Assembly: GCA_001464895.1 (NCBI GenBank)
Contig: LNEE01000032.1
Span: forward strand, 62,001 to 126,000
DNA: 64,000 nucleotides
Source: Betaproteobacteria bacterium Ga0077532
GTDB taxonomy: Bacteria; Pseudomonadota; Gammaproteobacteria; Burkholderiales; Ga0077523
Direction of reading: 5' to 3'
In this document: one piece after another, positions 53,899 to 62,672 of the stretch
How the letters are laid out: the number at the start of each line of letters is the position of its first letter
How positions within the stretch are numbered: position 1 is the first letter of the stretch
Translations under genes and position numbers: made by a program
Notes under the pieces: generated by a model
What the model saw: the letters and a program-made list of their open reading frames with translations, nothing else
Database searches by the model: none
What the model was told of the DNA's origin: nothing

Positions 53899-54924
53899 TC
53901 AGGCGTGGAACCGCGCGATCCAGTCAGGGTGCGCGAGCGCTTCGGCGTTCACGATGTGTTCAGGCTTGCGCCCTTCGGCCAACGTCACTGCCGAACGGAA
54001 CGCGCCCTCGCCCAGCATGCGCAGGCACTCGTCCGTATGGCAGATCGCGTGGGGCGCCACGATCACGTTGTCGAATGCGAGCAGCGGATTGTCGACCGGC
54101 GTCGGTTCCTTCTCGAAGACATCGATGGCAGCGCCCTGGATACGCCTATCGCGAATGGCCTCGACCAACGCAGCCTCGTCGACGACCGGTCCGCGGGATG
54201 TGTTGATGAAGTAGGCAGTCGGCTTCATGCGGGCGAACTGTGCCGCCCCGATCAGCCCGCGGGTGCGGGCGTCGAGCAAGCAGTTCACCGAGATGAAGTC
54301 CGACGTCGCGAGGAGCGTGTCGAGATCGGTCATGGCCACGCCGAGATCCCGCACGTCGGCCTGCGACACGTGGGGATCGTGACCGATCAACTTCAGATCG
54401 AACGGCCTTGCCAGCTTCAGCACTTCGCGGCCGATGTTGCCCACGCCGATCACGCCCAGCGTGCGGCCCATGAGGCCCATGCCGAGGAAGTCGCCCTTCT
54501 CCGCCCAGCGACCGTCGCGCACGAGACGATCCTTGAGCACCATCCGGTGCGCCAGCGCAAGCACGTAGGCCATGACGGACGCCGCCACCGGACGACGCAC
54601 GCCGTCGGGCGTGATGGTGAGCAGGACGCCCCGCTCGGTGCAGGCGGCCACATCGATGGAGTCGTACCCGACGCCGAATCGCGCGATCAGCTTCAGCTTC
54701 CGATCGCCACCGGCGAGCGTGTCGCGCGTGACCCGCGCCGTGAGCAGACACAGCGCGTCGTAGCGTTCTGCATGGGCAGGCGTGATCTCGGCCACCTTCT
54801 CGGGCAGGAACTCCCACGTCACTGCCGGATGCTCGAGAATCTTCATCGCCTCGGGGCCGAACATCGTCCCGCCGTCGGCCGTGATCACGTCGCGGCTCAC
54901 GCCGACGCGGAACTTGTCGCCCAT
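53899..54924 (-). CDS. D-2-hydroxyacid dehydrogenase (phosphoglycerate-dehydrogenase-like)
   Basis: NAD-dependent dehydrogenase of 341 residues. The Rossmann motif is LGVIGVGNIGREVLK; catalytic Arg, Glu and His are visible in NTSRGPVVDEAAL, AAIDVFEKEP and VAPHAICHTDE. No ACT domain follows, so this is not a regulated SerA. The ATG at 54924 has GAGAGGAG upstream. It ends the minus-strand operon with SDR, oxidoreductase, cupin and TTT transporter genes, so it probably oxidises or reduces a hydroxyacid intermediate of the imported carboxylate. Confidence 0.85.
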   Translation of the reverse strand: MGDKFRVGVSRDVITADGGTMFGPEAMKILEHPAVTWEFLPEKVAEITPAHAERYDALCLLTARVTRDTLAGGDRKLKLIARFGVGYDSIDVAACTERGVLLTITPDGVRRPVAASVMAYVLALAHRMVLKDRLVRDGRWAEKGDFLGMGLMGRTLGVIGVGNIGREVLKLARPFDLKLIGHDPHVSQADVRDLGVAMTDLDTLLATSDFISVNCLLDARTRGLIGAAQFARMKPTAYFINTSRGPVVDEAALVEAIRDRRIQGAAIDVFEKEPTPVDNPLLAFDNVIVAPHAICHTDECLRMLGEGAFRSAVTLAEGRKPEHIVNAEALAHPDWIARFHA

Positions 54925-54935
54925 GACTTCTCCTC

Positions 54936-55691
54936 TCACATGGACGCCGTGAAGGCGCCGTCCACCACGAGCACGTGGCCGTTCACGAAAGATGCCTCAT
55001 CCGACGCCAGGAAGACGCAGGCCGGGCCGAGTTCCTCGGGCCGTCCCCAGCGCCCGGCCGGCGTGCGCTGGCAGACCCAGTCGTTGAATTCGCGCTTCTC
55101 GATGAGTGCGGTGTTCATCTCGGTCGCGAAGTAGCCGGGCGCCACGGCGTTGACGGTGATGCCGTGCGGCGCCAGCTCGACCGCCAGTTCGCGGGTCAGC
55201 GCGTGGACGGCGCCCTTCGATGCGATGTACGCCGAGATCGTCGGCCTCGCGGCGATGGCGCTGATGGAGCCCGTGACCACGATGCGGCCGCGCTTCGCCG
55301 GAATCATCAGCTTCGCGCATTCGCGGGCGAGCCACCAGACGGCTGTGAGGTTCACATCGAGCACGCGGCGGAAGTCGGCAGTCTCGAACTCGGTGATCGG
55401 GCTGCGATGCTGGATGCCGGCATTCAGCACGGCTATGTCGATCCGCCCGTGACGTCGACCGATGCCGGCCACGGCGGCCACCGCGGCGGCCTCGTCGGCC
55501 ACGTCGAACGCAGCGATCTCGCCTCGAAGACCGGCCGCCTCCAGCTCGGCAAGCTTCACTGCCAGCGCATCGCTGTCCCGGGCATTGAGCACGACGATGG
55601 CACCCGCCTCCGCAAGCGACCGCGCCATCGCCCAGCCCAGCCCGCGCGAGGCCCCCGTGACGAGGGCGATCTTTCCTGTGAGATCGAACAT
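54936..55691 (-). CDS. SDR family oxidoreductase (gluconate-5-dehydrogenase-like)
   Basis: Classical short-chain dehydrogenase of 251 residues: cofactor motif TGASRGLGWAMA, VLNAGIQHRSPI, catalytic Ser in VTGSISAIAA and YIASKGAVHALT (Tyr-x-x-x-Lys). The C-terminus GRPEELGPACVFLASDEASF is typical of IdnO/FabG-like members. The ATG at 55691 has GGGAG upstream. It lies 11 bases before the 2-hydroxyacid dehydrogenase gene. Substrate is inferred only as a sugar acid or polyol. Confidence 0.85.
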   Translation of the reverse strand: MFDLTGKIALVTGASRGLGWAMARSLAEAGAIVVLNARDSDALAVKLAELEAAGLRGEIAAFDVADEAAAVAAVAGIGRRHGRIDIAVLNAGIQHRSPITEFETADFRRVLDVNLTAVWWLARECAKLMIPAKRGRIVVTGSISAIAARPTISAYIASKGAVHALTRELAVELAPHGITVNAVAPGYFATEMNTALIEKREFNDWVCQRTPAGRWGRPEELGPACVFLASDEASFVNGHVLVVDGAFTASM

Positions 55692-55789
55692 GCGAGTCTC
55701 CCGTCGACCTTCTCTTGTCAGCTTGGCGCCCGAGACATCACGGCATTGACTGGCCACCGTTTGCCTCGGGCGCCGACGCACGGCTCAGA

Positions 55790-56764
55790 TCACGGCATCA
55801 GGATCGTCGACCCCGTCGTCCTGCGACCTTCGAGATCCGCGTGGGCGCGTTGCGCGTCCTTCAGCGCGTAGCGCTGGTTGATCTCGATCTTCACCTGCCC
55901 GGACAGCACCACTTGGAAGAGCTCGTCGGCGGCAGCCACGAGTTCTGCGCGTTTGCCGACGTACGACACGAGCGTCGGGCGGGTCACGTACAGCGAGCCC
56001 TTGGCGGCCAGCAGGTTCAGGTCGAACGCGGGCACGGGGCCGGAACCGTTGCCGAACACGACGAGCGTGCCGCGGGGCTGCAGGCAGTCGAGCGAGCCCA
56101 TGTAGGTGTCCTTGCCCACGGAGTCGTAGACCACCGGCAGCTTCGCGCCGCCCATGATCTCCTTCACGCGTTCGACGAAGTTCTCGCGGGTGTAGACGAT
56201 CGTGTGTTCGTAGCCATGCGCCTTCGCGATGGCCGCTTTCTCGTCGCTGCCGACCGTGCCGATCGCGTGGACGCCGAGCGCCTTCAGCCACTGGCCCGCG
56301 ATGAGGCCGACGCCACCGGCTGCGGCGTGGAAAAGGACGGCCTGCCCGGCCTGCACGCGGAAGGTGCTGCGGAGCAGGTACTGCGCGGTGAGGCCCTTCA
56401 GCATCATGGCTGCGGCCTGCTCGTCGGAGATGCCATCGGGGATCTTCACGAGACGGTCCGCCGGCATCACCCGGACTTCGGAATAGGCGCCGGGCGGCCC
56501 GCCCGCATAGGCCACGCGATCACCGACCTTCAGATAGTCGACACCGGGGCCGATGGCCTCGACCACGCCCGCGGCTTCGAGTCCTACCCCGCTCGGCAGT
56601 GGCAGCGGGTACAGACCCGAGCGGTGATACGTGTCGATGAAATTGAGACCGATCGCCTTGTTGCGCACGCGGGCCTGACCTTCGCCGGGATCGCCCACTT
56701 CGACGTCCTCGTAGACCAGGACGTCGGCGCCGCCGGTCTTGTGGAATCGGATAGCCTTGCTCAT
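55790..56764 (-). CDS. NADPH:quinone oxidoreductase (zeta-crystallin-like MDR)
   Basis: Zinc-free medium-chain dehydrogenase of 324 residues. The beginning MSKAIRFHKTGGADVLVYED and GLNFIDTYHRSGLYPLPLPS are typical of QorA. Cofactor binding uses VLFHAAAGGVGLIAGQWLK. The ATG at 56764 has AGGAG eight bases upstream. It is in the same minus-strand series as the cupin and SDR genes; a role in redox chemistry of the imported acid is inferred. Confidence 0.88.
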   Translation of the reverse strand: MSKAIRFHKTGGADVLVYEDVEVGDPGEGQARVRNKAIGLNFIDTYHRSGLYPLPLPSGVGLEAAGVVEAIGPGVDYLKVGDRVAYAGGPPGAYSEVRVMPADRLVKIPDGISDEQAAAMMLKGLTAQYLLRSTFRVQAGQAVLFHAAAGGVGLIAGQWLKALGVHAIGTVGSDEKAAIAKAHGYEHTIVYTRENFVERVKEIMGGAKLPVVYDSVGKDTYMGSLDCLQPRGTLVVFGNGSGPVPAFDLNLLAAKGSLYVTRPTLVSYVGKRAELVAAADELFQVVLSGQVKIEINQRYALKDAQRAHADLEGRRTTGSTILMP

Positions 56765-56817
56765 CGTGTCTCCTGGTGATGACCCGCGACGCGGGGCGCG
56801 TCGGCGGGGTAGATTGG

Positions 56818-57321
56818 TCAGCGGATGAACTGATCGACGTAGCCGGCACCGAGGCCCACGGACTCGTAGTGCTTGCGGCACATGTCGATCTTCGTGAAGA
56901 CGTCCTCGTAGCCAACGGTGTCGCCCTTCTCGTCGACGTAGATCATCGCCCCGTTCACGTTGAACATGGTGATCATCTCCTCGACGCCCTCATCGACGGT
57001 GAGCGTGTGGACCTCGCCCGGCGGCTCGTAGACGAATCCGCCCTCCTCGGCGATCCAGTCGTGCTCCAGATAGCGCCAGCTGCCCTTGATCACGTAGCCG
57101 TACACGGCCATCGGATGACGGTGCCGCGAAAGGATGCCGCTCTTGCGCACGCGAAGCAGATTGAACCAGCCACCGGCCACCGTGTTGAGCATCAAGGGTC
57201 GGAACCAGACGCCGGGGGCCTGGGGCACCCACACGCGCTCGTCCTCCGGGACCGCGAGCGTGACGATCTCCGGCTGCATGCCGGCGGCGGCGAGATGGCT
57301 GACGACGAGGGGGGCGTTCAT
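56818..57321 (-). CDS. Cupin-domain protein (2,4'-dihydroxyacetophenone-dioxygenase/ChrR-like)
   Basis: Protein of 167 residues with a single cupin barrel. Metal ligands are visible as His-x-His in LSRHRHPMAVYG, Glu/His in YEPPGEVHTL, and the region resembles the ChrR/DAD family of cupins. Such proteins may be dioxygenases, isomerases or sensors; the catabolic neighbourhood favours an enzyme. The ATG at 57321 is preceded by CAGGAG at about 10 bases. It lies between the quinone oxidoreductase and the second SDR. Confidence 0.75.
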   Translation of the reverse strand: MNAPLVVSHLAAAGMQPEIVTLAVPEDERVWVPQAPGVWFRPLMLNTVAGGWFNLLRVRKSGILSRHRHPMAVYGYVIKGSWRYLEHDWIAEEGGFVYEPPGEVHTLTVDEGVEEMITMFNVNGAMIYVDEKGDTVGYEDVFTKIDMCRKHYESVGLGAGYVDQFIR

Positions 57322-57359
57322 GGCGTGTGCACTCCTGCTGAAGATTCGATGAGTTCGCC

Positions 57360-58091
57360 TCAGGCGACCAGATAACCACCGTCGACCGGCAGCACGATGC
57401 CGGTCACGAAGGCGGCGGCCGGAGAACAGAGAAAGGCCACGGCGCCCGCCACATCGCCCGGGGTGCCCCAACGCTGCAGTGGGGTGCGGTCGAGAATCGC
57501 GCGGTTGCGGGTGGCGTCGTTCTGTAGGGCCGTGGTGAGCGGCGTGGCGATCCAGCCCGGGGCCACGGCGTTCACCCGGATCTTATCAGCGGCATAGGCG
57601 ATGGCGAGGGACTTGGTCAGCTGCACGACCCCACCTTTCGAAGCGCTGTATGCGGGCACGAGACCACCGCCGAAGAAGGACAGCATCGATGCGATGTTGA
57701 CGATCGCGCCACCCGCCGCAGCGAGCAGCGGACGCGCCGCGGAACAGCAGCGCATGGTGCCGGTGAGGTTGACGTTCAGCACGTGCTCGAACACCTCCAC
57801 GCGATGCTCCTCGACGCGCCGGATGATCCCCGCGCAATTCACCAGGACGTCGAGGCGCGACAGCCCCGCCAGGAGTGCCGAGACGGAGGCGTCGTCGGCC
57901 ACATCGACCGCTCGCGCGTCAAACCCGGCGGCGCGGGCAGCGTCCAGCTCCGTGGGGACGACGCCCGCCACGACAACCGAGGCGCCGAGATCGCGCAGCC
58001 CTTCGGCGATCCCGAGTCCGATGCCGCTCGCGCCGCCGGTGACGAGGGCCATCCGCCCTTCCAGGAACCGCGTGTAGGTGGAATCAGCCAT
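57360..58091 (-). CDS. SDR family oxidoreductase
   Basis: Short-chain dehydrogenase of 243 residues with VTGGASGIGLGIAEGL, VNCAGIIRR, IVNIASMLSFF and YSASKGGVVQLTKSLA. It ends in VLPVDGGYLV. The ATG at 58091 overlaps the tctA stop by 8 bases, so the two are coupled. The specific substrate is unknown; with the other SDR it probably oxidises successive intermediates of one pathway. Confidence 0.87.
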   Translation of the reverse strand: MADSTYTRFLEGRMALVTGGASGIGLGIAEGLRDLGASVVVAGVVPTELDAARAAGFDARAVDVADDASVSALLAGLSRLDVLVNCAGIIRRVEEHRVEVFEHVLNVNLTGTMRCCSAARPLLAAAGGAIVNIASMLSFFGGGLVPAYSASKGGVVQLTKSLAIAYAADKIRVNAVAPGWIATPLTTALQNDATRNRAILDRTPLQRWGTPGDVAGAVAFLCSPAAAFVTGIVLPVDGGYLVA

Positions 58092-59577
58092 GCGCAACCC
58101 TTCCCTTCCTCGATAACCGCAGAACGATCGGCACCATCCAGACCAGCAGCGTGACCACCCCCAGCGTGCCCGCGATGGGCCGCTCGAAGAACGACCAGAC
58201 GTTGCCGTCCGCCTTGATCATCGAGGTGATGAAGTTCTCCTCGAGCATGTGCCCGAGCACCGCGCCCAGGATCACGGGTGCCACCGGAAACCGGTTCGCC
58301 TCGAGCAGCCAGCCCAGCACGCCGAAGGCGAGCATCACGCCGATGTCGAACACGCTGTTGTTGATCGCGAATGCGCCCACGGTGCAGAAGAGGAGGATGA
58401 GCGGCATCAGCACGTTGCGCGGCACCTTCAGCACCTGCTTGTACGTCTTGATGGCGATCCAGCCCAGGGGAAGCATCAGCAACTGGGCGATGAAGAACAC
58501 GATGAACACCGCGTAGATGTTCTGCGGGTTCTCCATGAAGATGGTCGGTCCCGGGTTCATGTTCTTCAGGTACAGCACGCCGATCGCGATCGCCGTGATC
58601 GAGTCGCCGGGAATGCCGAACACCAGCGCGGGAATCCAGGCACCCGACAACGCGCTGTTATTGGCCGCACCGCTCTCGACGATGCCTTCGACGTGACCGG
58701 TGCCGAACTTCTCCGGCGTCTTCGAGAATTTCTTCGACACGGCATACGAGATCCACGCCGCGATGTCCGCGCCGGCACCGGGCAGTGCGCCGACCGCGGT
58801 GCCGAGCAGGCTCCCGCGCACGGTGGCCATGGGGTACTGCTTCAGGAGCTTCCACTGGCCGCGGAAGATGCTGCCGAAGCGGTCCTGCTCGAGCTTCAAT
58901 GTCGGGGCCGTCGACACCGCGAACCGCAGGATCTCCGAGACCGCGAAGAGGCCGACCAGCATCGGGATCAGCGTGATCCCGCCTGCGAGCTCAGGCCGGT
59001 CGAACGTGTAGCGCGGATACGCTGCGGGGTTCTCCATGCCGACGGTGGCGACCAGCAGACCCAGCGTCAGCGACGCAAAGCCCTTCGCCAGATTGTCCGA
59101 GGCGATGAAGATCGCGCACGTGAGGCCCAGCACCACGAGCCAGAAGTACTCGAAGCTCGAGAACTTCAGCGCGACCTCGGCGAGGCTCGGCGCCGCGAAC
59201 ACGAGAATGGTCGTTCCGATGAGTCCGCCGATCACGGAGAAGACGAGACCGGCACCGAGAACGAGTTCGGCCTGCCCCTTCTTCGTCATCGCATAGGCCT
59301 CGTCGGCATACGCGGCAGACGCCGGTGTGCCGGGGATGCGCATCAGCGCGCCGGGGATGTCACCGGAGAAGATGGCCATCGCCGTCGCGGTGACGATGGC
59401 CGCCACCGCAGGAATCGGCGGCATGAAGAACGTGACCGGCACGAGCAGCGCGGTGGCCATCGTCGCGGTGAGCCCGGGGATCGCACCGATGAAGAGGCCA
59501 TAGAACGCCGACGCCAGGATGACCACCAGCACGTACGGATCGAAAACGAGCGCAAACGCGGTGTGGACGGGATCCAT
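58084..59577 (-). CDS. tctA: Tripartite tricarboxylate transporter large permease TctA
   Basis: Inner-membrane permease of about 497 residues and roughly 11-12 helices. The TctA signature appears at the N-terminus (GAIPGLTATMATALLVPVTF) and again in the middle (GSLLGTAVGALPGAGADIAAW). It works with the small TctB subunit and the periplasmic TctC to import a carboxylate. The ATG at 59577 is used; a GTG one codon earlier is possible. It lies 4 bases from the tctB stop. Confidence 0.93.
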   Translation of the reverse strand: MDPVHTAFALVFDPYVLVVILASAFYGLFIGAIPGLTATMATALLVPVTFFMPPIPAVAAIVTATAMAIFSGDIPGALMRIPGTPASAAYADEAYAMTKKGQAELVLGAGLVFSVIGGLIGTTILVFAAPSLAEVALKFSSFEYFWLVVLGLTCAIFIASDNLAKGFASLTLGLLVATVGMENPAAYPRYTFDRPELAGGITLIPMLVGLFAVSEILRFAVSTAPTLKLEQDRFGSIFRGQWKLLKQYPMATVRGSLLGTAVGALPGAGADIAAWISYAVSKKFSKTPEKFGTGHVEGIVESGAANNSALSGAWIPALVFGIPGDSITAIAIGVLYLKNMNPGPTIFMENPQNIYAVFIVFFIAQLLMLPLGWIAIKTYKQVLKVPRNVLMPLILLFCTVGAFAINNSVFDIGVMLAFGVLGWLLEANRFPVAPVILGAVLGHMLEENFITSMIKADGNVWSFFERPIAGTLGVVTLLVWMVPIVLRLSRKGRVAHG

Positions 59578-59581
59578 CACG

Positions 59582-60058
59582 CTACCAGGCGAAGCGCTCG
59601 AACAGTCCCCAGGGGAGTGCCACGCGCAGACCCGAGTAGAAGATGGCGTGGACGACAGCCGTCGCGATCAGCGCGACGGGAATAGCGACGGCGACGCGCA
59701 CCGACAGCGCGACCAGCAGCGCGCCGACCAGCAGCGGTGCGCAGATGAAGAAGCCGAGGGTCTCGACGTAGAGCGCTGTGATGGCGAGGCCCGCGACGAT
59801 CACGACGACGGCGGCAAAGCAGCGCGGGTGGGAAAACCATTCGGGCCATTCGACCCATGGAGCAGCGTTGCGACCACCCCATCCACCGAGCACGAGGGCC
59901 ACCGCAACGACGAGCAGGCCTGCCCCGGCCAGACGCGGAAAGAGTGCAGGTCCGGGTTCGCCGGGAATCTCGGGGAAGCTCTGCGCGATCGTCAGTGCCG
60001 CAATGCCCAGCGCGCCCACGAGCACGCCGGACACGACGTCGTTGACGCGGACCGTCAC
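59582..60058 (-). CDS. tctB: Tripartite tricarboxylate transporter small subunit TctB
   Basis: Small inner-membrane protein of 158 residues with four hydrophobic segments (one near residues 8-25, then about 45-60, 78-98 and 105-150), the topology of TctB. The sequence FPEIPGEPGPALFPRLAGAGL just after the first helix is typical. The start is GTG at 60058. It lies between tctC and tctA with small gaps, so the three should be co-transcribed. Confidence 0.88.
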   Translation of the reverse strand: MTVRVNDVVSGVLVGALGIAALTIAQSFPEIPGEPGPALFPRLAGAGLLVVAVALVLGGWGGRNAAPWVEWPEWFSHPRCFAAVVVIVAGLAITALYVETLGFFICAPLLVGALLVALSVRVAVAIPVALIATAVVHAIFYSGLRVALPWGLFERFAW

Positions 60059-60116
60059 CGGTGGGGCCCGTCGATGACCGACACCGATTCCCGCGAACGC
60101 GACATCGGTCGGGGCA

Positions 60117-61094
60117 TCACTTCACGAGTCCGGTGGATTTCATCAGGGCGCCGGATTCCGCATCGACTTTCGCCATGTGATCGGCGAAGGCCTTCGGATC
60201 GCGCCACACCCGTCCGAACCCGCGGCTGTCCATGAACTGCTTGAACTCGGGACTCTCGTACGCCGTCTTCACGGCGGCTGCGAGGCGCTCCTCGACGGCC
60301 TTCGGCAGCCCTTTCGGTGCTGCGATACCGCGGAACACGCCGCTCTCCCAGTGCGTCCCCGTGGCGCTCTTGAGGGTCGGGACCTTCGGGAACAACTTCG
60401 AGGGCTCGTCATCCATGATCGCGAGGCTGCGCACCTTGCCGGCATCGATCAGCGCCCGCGCTTCCGGGTGCGATCCGGCCACGATATCGACGCCACCGGC
60501 GACCAGATCGAGCAGCGCCGCGTTGTTGCTCATGCTCGGGACCCACGGAACCGTGAGCGGGTCGACACCCATGGCCTTCAGCATGCCGTAAAGGGAGAGG
60601 TGCCACGATCCGCCGCGCGCCGTGCCGGAGGCCTTCAGCTTGCCGGGGTTCGCCTTGATGGCGGCGACGAGATCCTGGATGGTCTTGTAGGGGGAGTCTG
60701 CCCGCACTTGCACCGCCGCTGGATCGATGTTGACCAGGCCGAGCGTCGTGTACGAGTCGCCCGAGAGCTTCGTCAGTCCCTGGTGATGCATCATCGTGAT
60801 CTCGGCGGTGATGAGGCCGATGGTGTAGCCATCGGGGGCCGCCATCGCCACGGTCTGGTGCCCCATCACGCCGCTGCCGCCGGTGATGTTCATCACGTTC
60901 ACGGGCTTGCCGAGATCGCGCTCGATGAGGAGTCCGAGCGTCCGGGCGATCGCATCGGTGCCGCCGCCCGCACCCCATGGCACGACGAGCTTGATGGGCC
61001 TCTGCGGGAACACGCCATCGGCGAATGCCGGGGAGATCGCGAGGGCGGCAAGCGCAAACAGCGCCGCCAGGAACCGAGGGAACACGGACGCCAT
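60117..61094 (-). CDS. tctC: Tripartite tricarboxylate transporter substrate-binding protein (TctC/Bug family)
   Basis: Periplasmic binding protein of 325 residues. A signal peptide (about residues 1-25, ending SPAFA) is followed by the Bug hallmark FPQRPIKLVVPWGAGGGTDA and VMNITGGSGVMGHQ. The ATG at 61094 has AAGGAGG upstream. It is first in the transporter-catabolism operon. Bug proteins are especially numerous in Burkholderiales; the ligand is usually a carboxylate but cannot be named here. Confidence 0.93.
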   Translation of the reverse strand: MASVFPRFLAALFALAALAISPAFADGVFPQRPIKLVVPWGAGGGTDAIARTLGLLIERDLGKPVNVMNITGGSGVMGHQTVAMAAPDGYTIGLITAEITMMHHQGLTKLSGDSYTTLGLVNIDPAAVQVRADSPYKTIQDLVAAIKANPGKLKASGTARGGSWHLSLYGMLKAMGVDPLTVPWVPSMSNNAALLDLVAGGVDIVAGSHPEARALIDAGKVRSLAIMDDEPSKLFPKVPTLKSATGTHWESGVFRGIAAPKGLPKAVEERLAAAVKTAYESPEFKQFMDSRGFGRVWRDPKAFADHMAKVDAESGALMKSTGLVK

Positions 61095-61166
61095 CTTCTC
61101 CTCCTTGTTCTTGTATGAGTCGCTGCCGAACGTCGGCGCTTCGATGAAGCGCCGGTCTCCCCAGCG

Positions 61167-61240
61167 GCAGCGAGGCGCACCCTCTCGGCTATGCGCCTGT
61201 TCCAAACGCAGCGAGGCGCACCCTCTCGGATGCGCCTCGC
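61167..61240. repeat. 22-bp direct repeat with embedded 10-bp hairpin
   Basis: A 22-base unit beginning GCAGCGAGGCGCACCCTC occurs at 61167-61188 and again at 61208-61229 without mismatch. In the second copy GCGAGGCGCA (61211-61220) pairs with TGCGCCTCGC (61231-61240) as a perfect 10-bp stem. It lies between the phaZ stop and tctC start; it may end phaZ transcription, although no T-run follows. Confidence 0.7.
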
Positions 61241-61278
61241 GTGGGCCCCATCAGCCGCCAGGGGAAGTGCGGAAAATC

Positions 61279-62502
61279 TCAGCCGTGCTTGCGGATGAAA
61301 TCGCGTATCCGCGGGTAGATACCCTCCCGATACCGGCGCCCGCTGAAGATACCATAGTGACCCACGCCCTCTACGAGGTAGTGCTCGCGCTTCTCGGCCG
61401 GAATGCTGCTGCACAACCCATGGGCGGCTTCGGTCTGCCCCACACCGGAAATGTCGTCGAGCTCGCCCTCGATGGTGAAGAGTGCCGTGCGCTCGATTGC
61501 CTCCGGCCGCACGCGTTCGCCGCGCACGTCCCACGTGCCATTCGGCAGGGCATGTTCCTTGAACACCACACGCAGCGTCTCGAGGTAGTACTCGGCGGCC
61601 ATGTCGAGCACCGCGTTGTACTCGTCGTAGAAGCGGCGGTGTGCACTGGCGCTCTCGCCATCGCCCTCCACGAGGTGGTTGAAGAAATCGCGATGCGCTT
61701 CGACGTGCCGATGGGCATTCATCATGATGAAGCTCGCGTGCTGCAGGAACCCCGGATAGACGCGGCGCCCCACACCGGGATAGTTCCCCGGCACGCGCTG
61801 GATCACGCGGCTCTCGAACCACGAGAGCGGACGGCCGGTCGCGAAGTTGTTCACGGAGGTCGGACTGCGACGGGTGTCGATCGGACCACCCATCATCGTC
61901 ATGGAGAGCGGCGCGATCTTTTCGCGGTTGGCAGCCATCAGCGAGATCGCGGCGAGCACCGGAACGGTGGGCTGGCACACCGAGACGACGTGGACCTTGG
62001 GACCGAGATGCCGGATGAAGTCCTGCACGTAGTGCACGTAGTCATCGAGATGGAAGTGCCCCTCGTGCACGGGAACCATGCGGGCGTCGATCCAGTCGGT
62101 GATGTAGACCTCATGCTCCGGGAGCATGGTGCGCACGGTGTCGCGCAGGAGCGTCGAATGGTGTCCGGAAAGCGGCGCCACGATCAGCACCACGGGGTCC
62201 TTCGACTTCCGTTCGATCTCCCGCTTGAAGTGCAGCAGATGGCAGAACGGCTTCACGATCGTCTTCTCGACGCGGACCGGGACAGTCCGGCCATCGACGA
62301 CGGTCTCGCGGATGCCCCACTCGGGCTTCTCGTATCTGCGCACCAGGCGCATCACGAGTTCGTTCGCTGCGGCCGCGGATCGTGCGTAGGGGGTGTGCGC
62401 CCAGGGGCTGTGGGGCTGGGTGAACAGGGCGTGACTCGCAACCGCCGCTGCCTCGAAGGGGGCAAGCAGGGCGTGCTGCATCTCGTGCAGTGCATACAAC
62501 AT
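61279..62502 (-). CDS. phaZ: Intracellular polyhydroxyalkanoate depolymerase PhaZ
   Basis: Mobilises stored PHB granules. The 407-residue protein matches the Ralstonia PhaZa1 type: the usual lipase Ser is replaced by Cys176 in VVSVCQPTVPVLAA, with a later Asp in GELDDISGVGQT and His in GVGHYGIFSGRRYR completing the triad. No signal peptide is present, as expected for a cytosolic granule enzyme. The ATG at 62502 has GGAGGT upstream. No PHB synthase gene is in the window. Confidence 0.92.
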   Translation of the reverse strand: MLYALHEMQHALLAPFEAAAVASHALFTQPHSPWAHTPYARSAAAANELVMRLVRRYEKPEWGIRETVVDGRTVPVRVEKTIVKPFCHLLHFKREIERKSKDPVVLIVAPLSGHHSTLLRDTVRTMLPEHEVYITDWIDARMVPVHEGHFHLDDYVHYVQDFIRHLGPKVHVVSVCQPTVPVLAAISLMAANREKIAPLSMTMMGGPIDTRRSPTSVNNFATGRPLSWFESRVIQRVPGNYPGVGRRVYPGFLQHASFIMMNAHRHVEAHRDFFNHLVEGDGESASAHRRFYDEYNAVLDMAAEYYLETLRVVFKEHALPNGTWDVRGERVRPEAIERTALFTIEGELDDISGVGQTEAAHGLCSSIPAEKREHYLVEGVGHYGIFSGRRYREGIYPRIRDFIRKHG

Positions 62503-62672
62503 CGTCTAAGACCTCCGGGAAGCGCCTGCGGCCACTCCCCGGCCGCACTCGCAACGTGTGTGCAACATGTTGTTTTGGAATCACTTCATCGGTGACCTTA
62601 ACGGCACTGTAAAGAGCACCCTGAGGCGGCGTCAAGGTGTTGCGGCGCGACATCCCGGTTCCGGAGGCCGAA

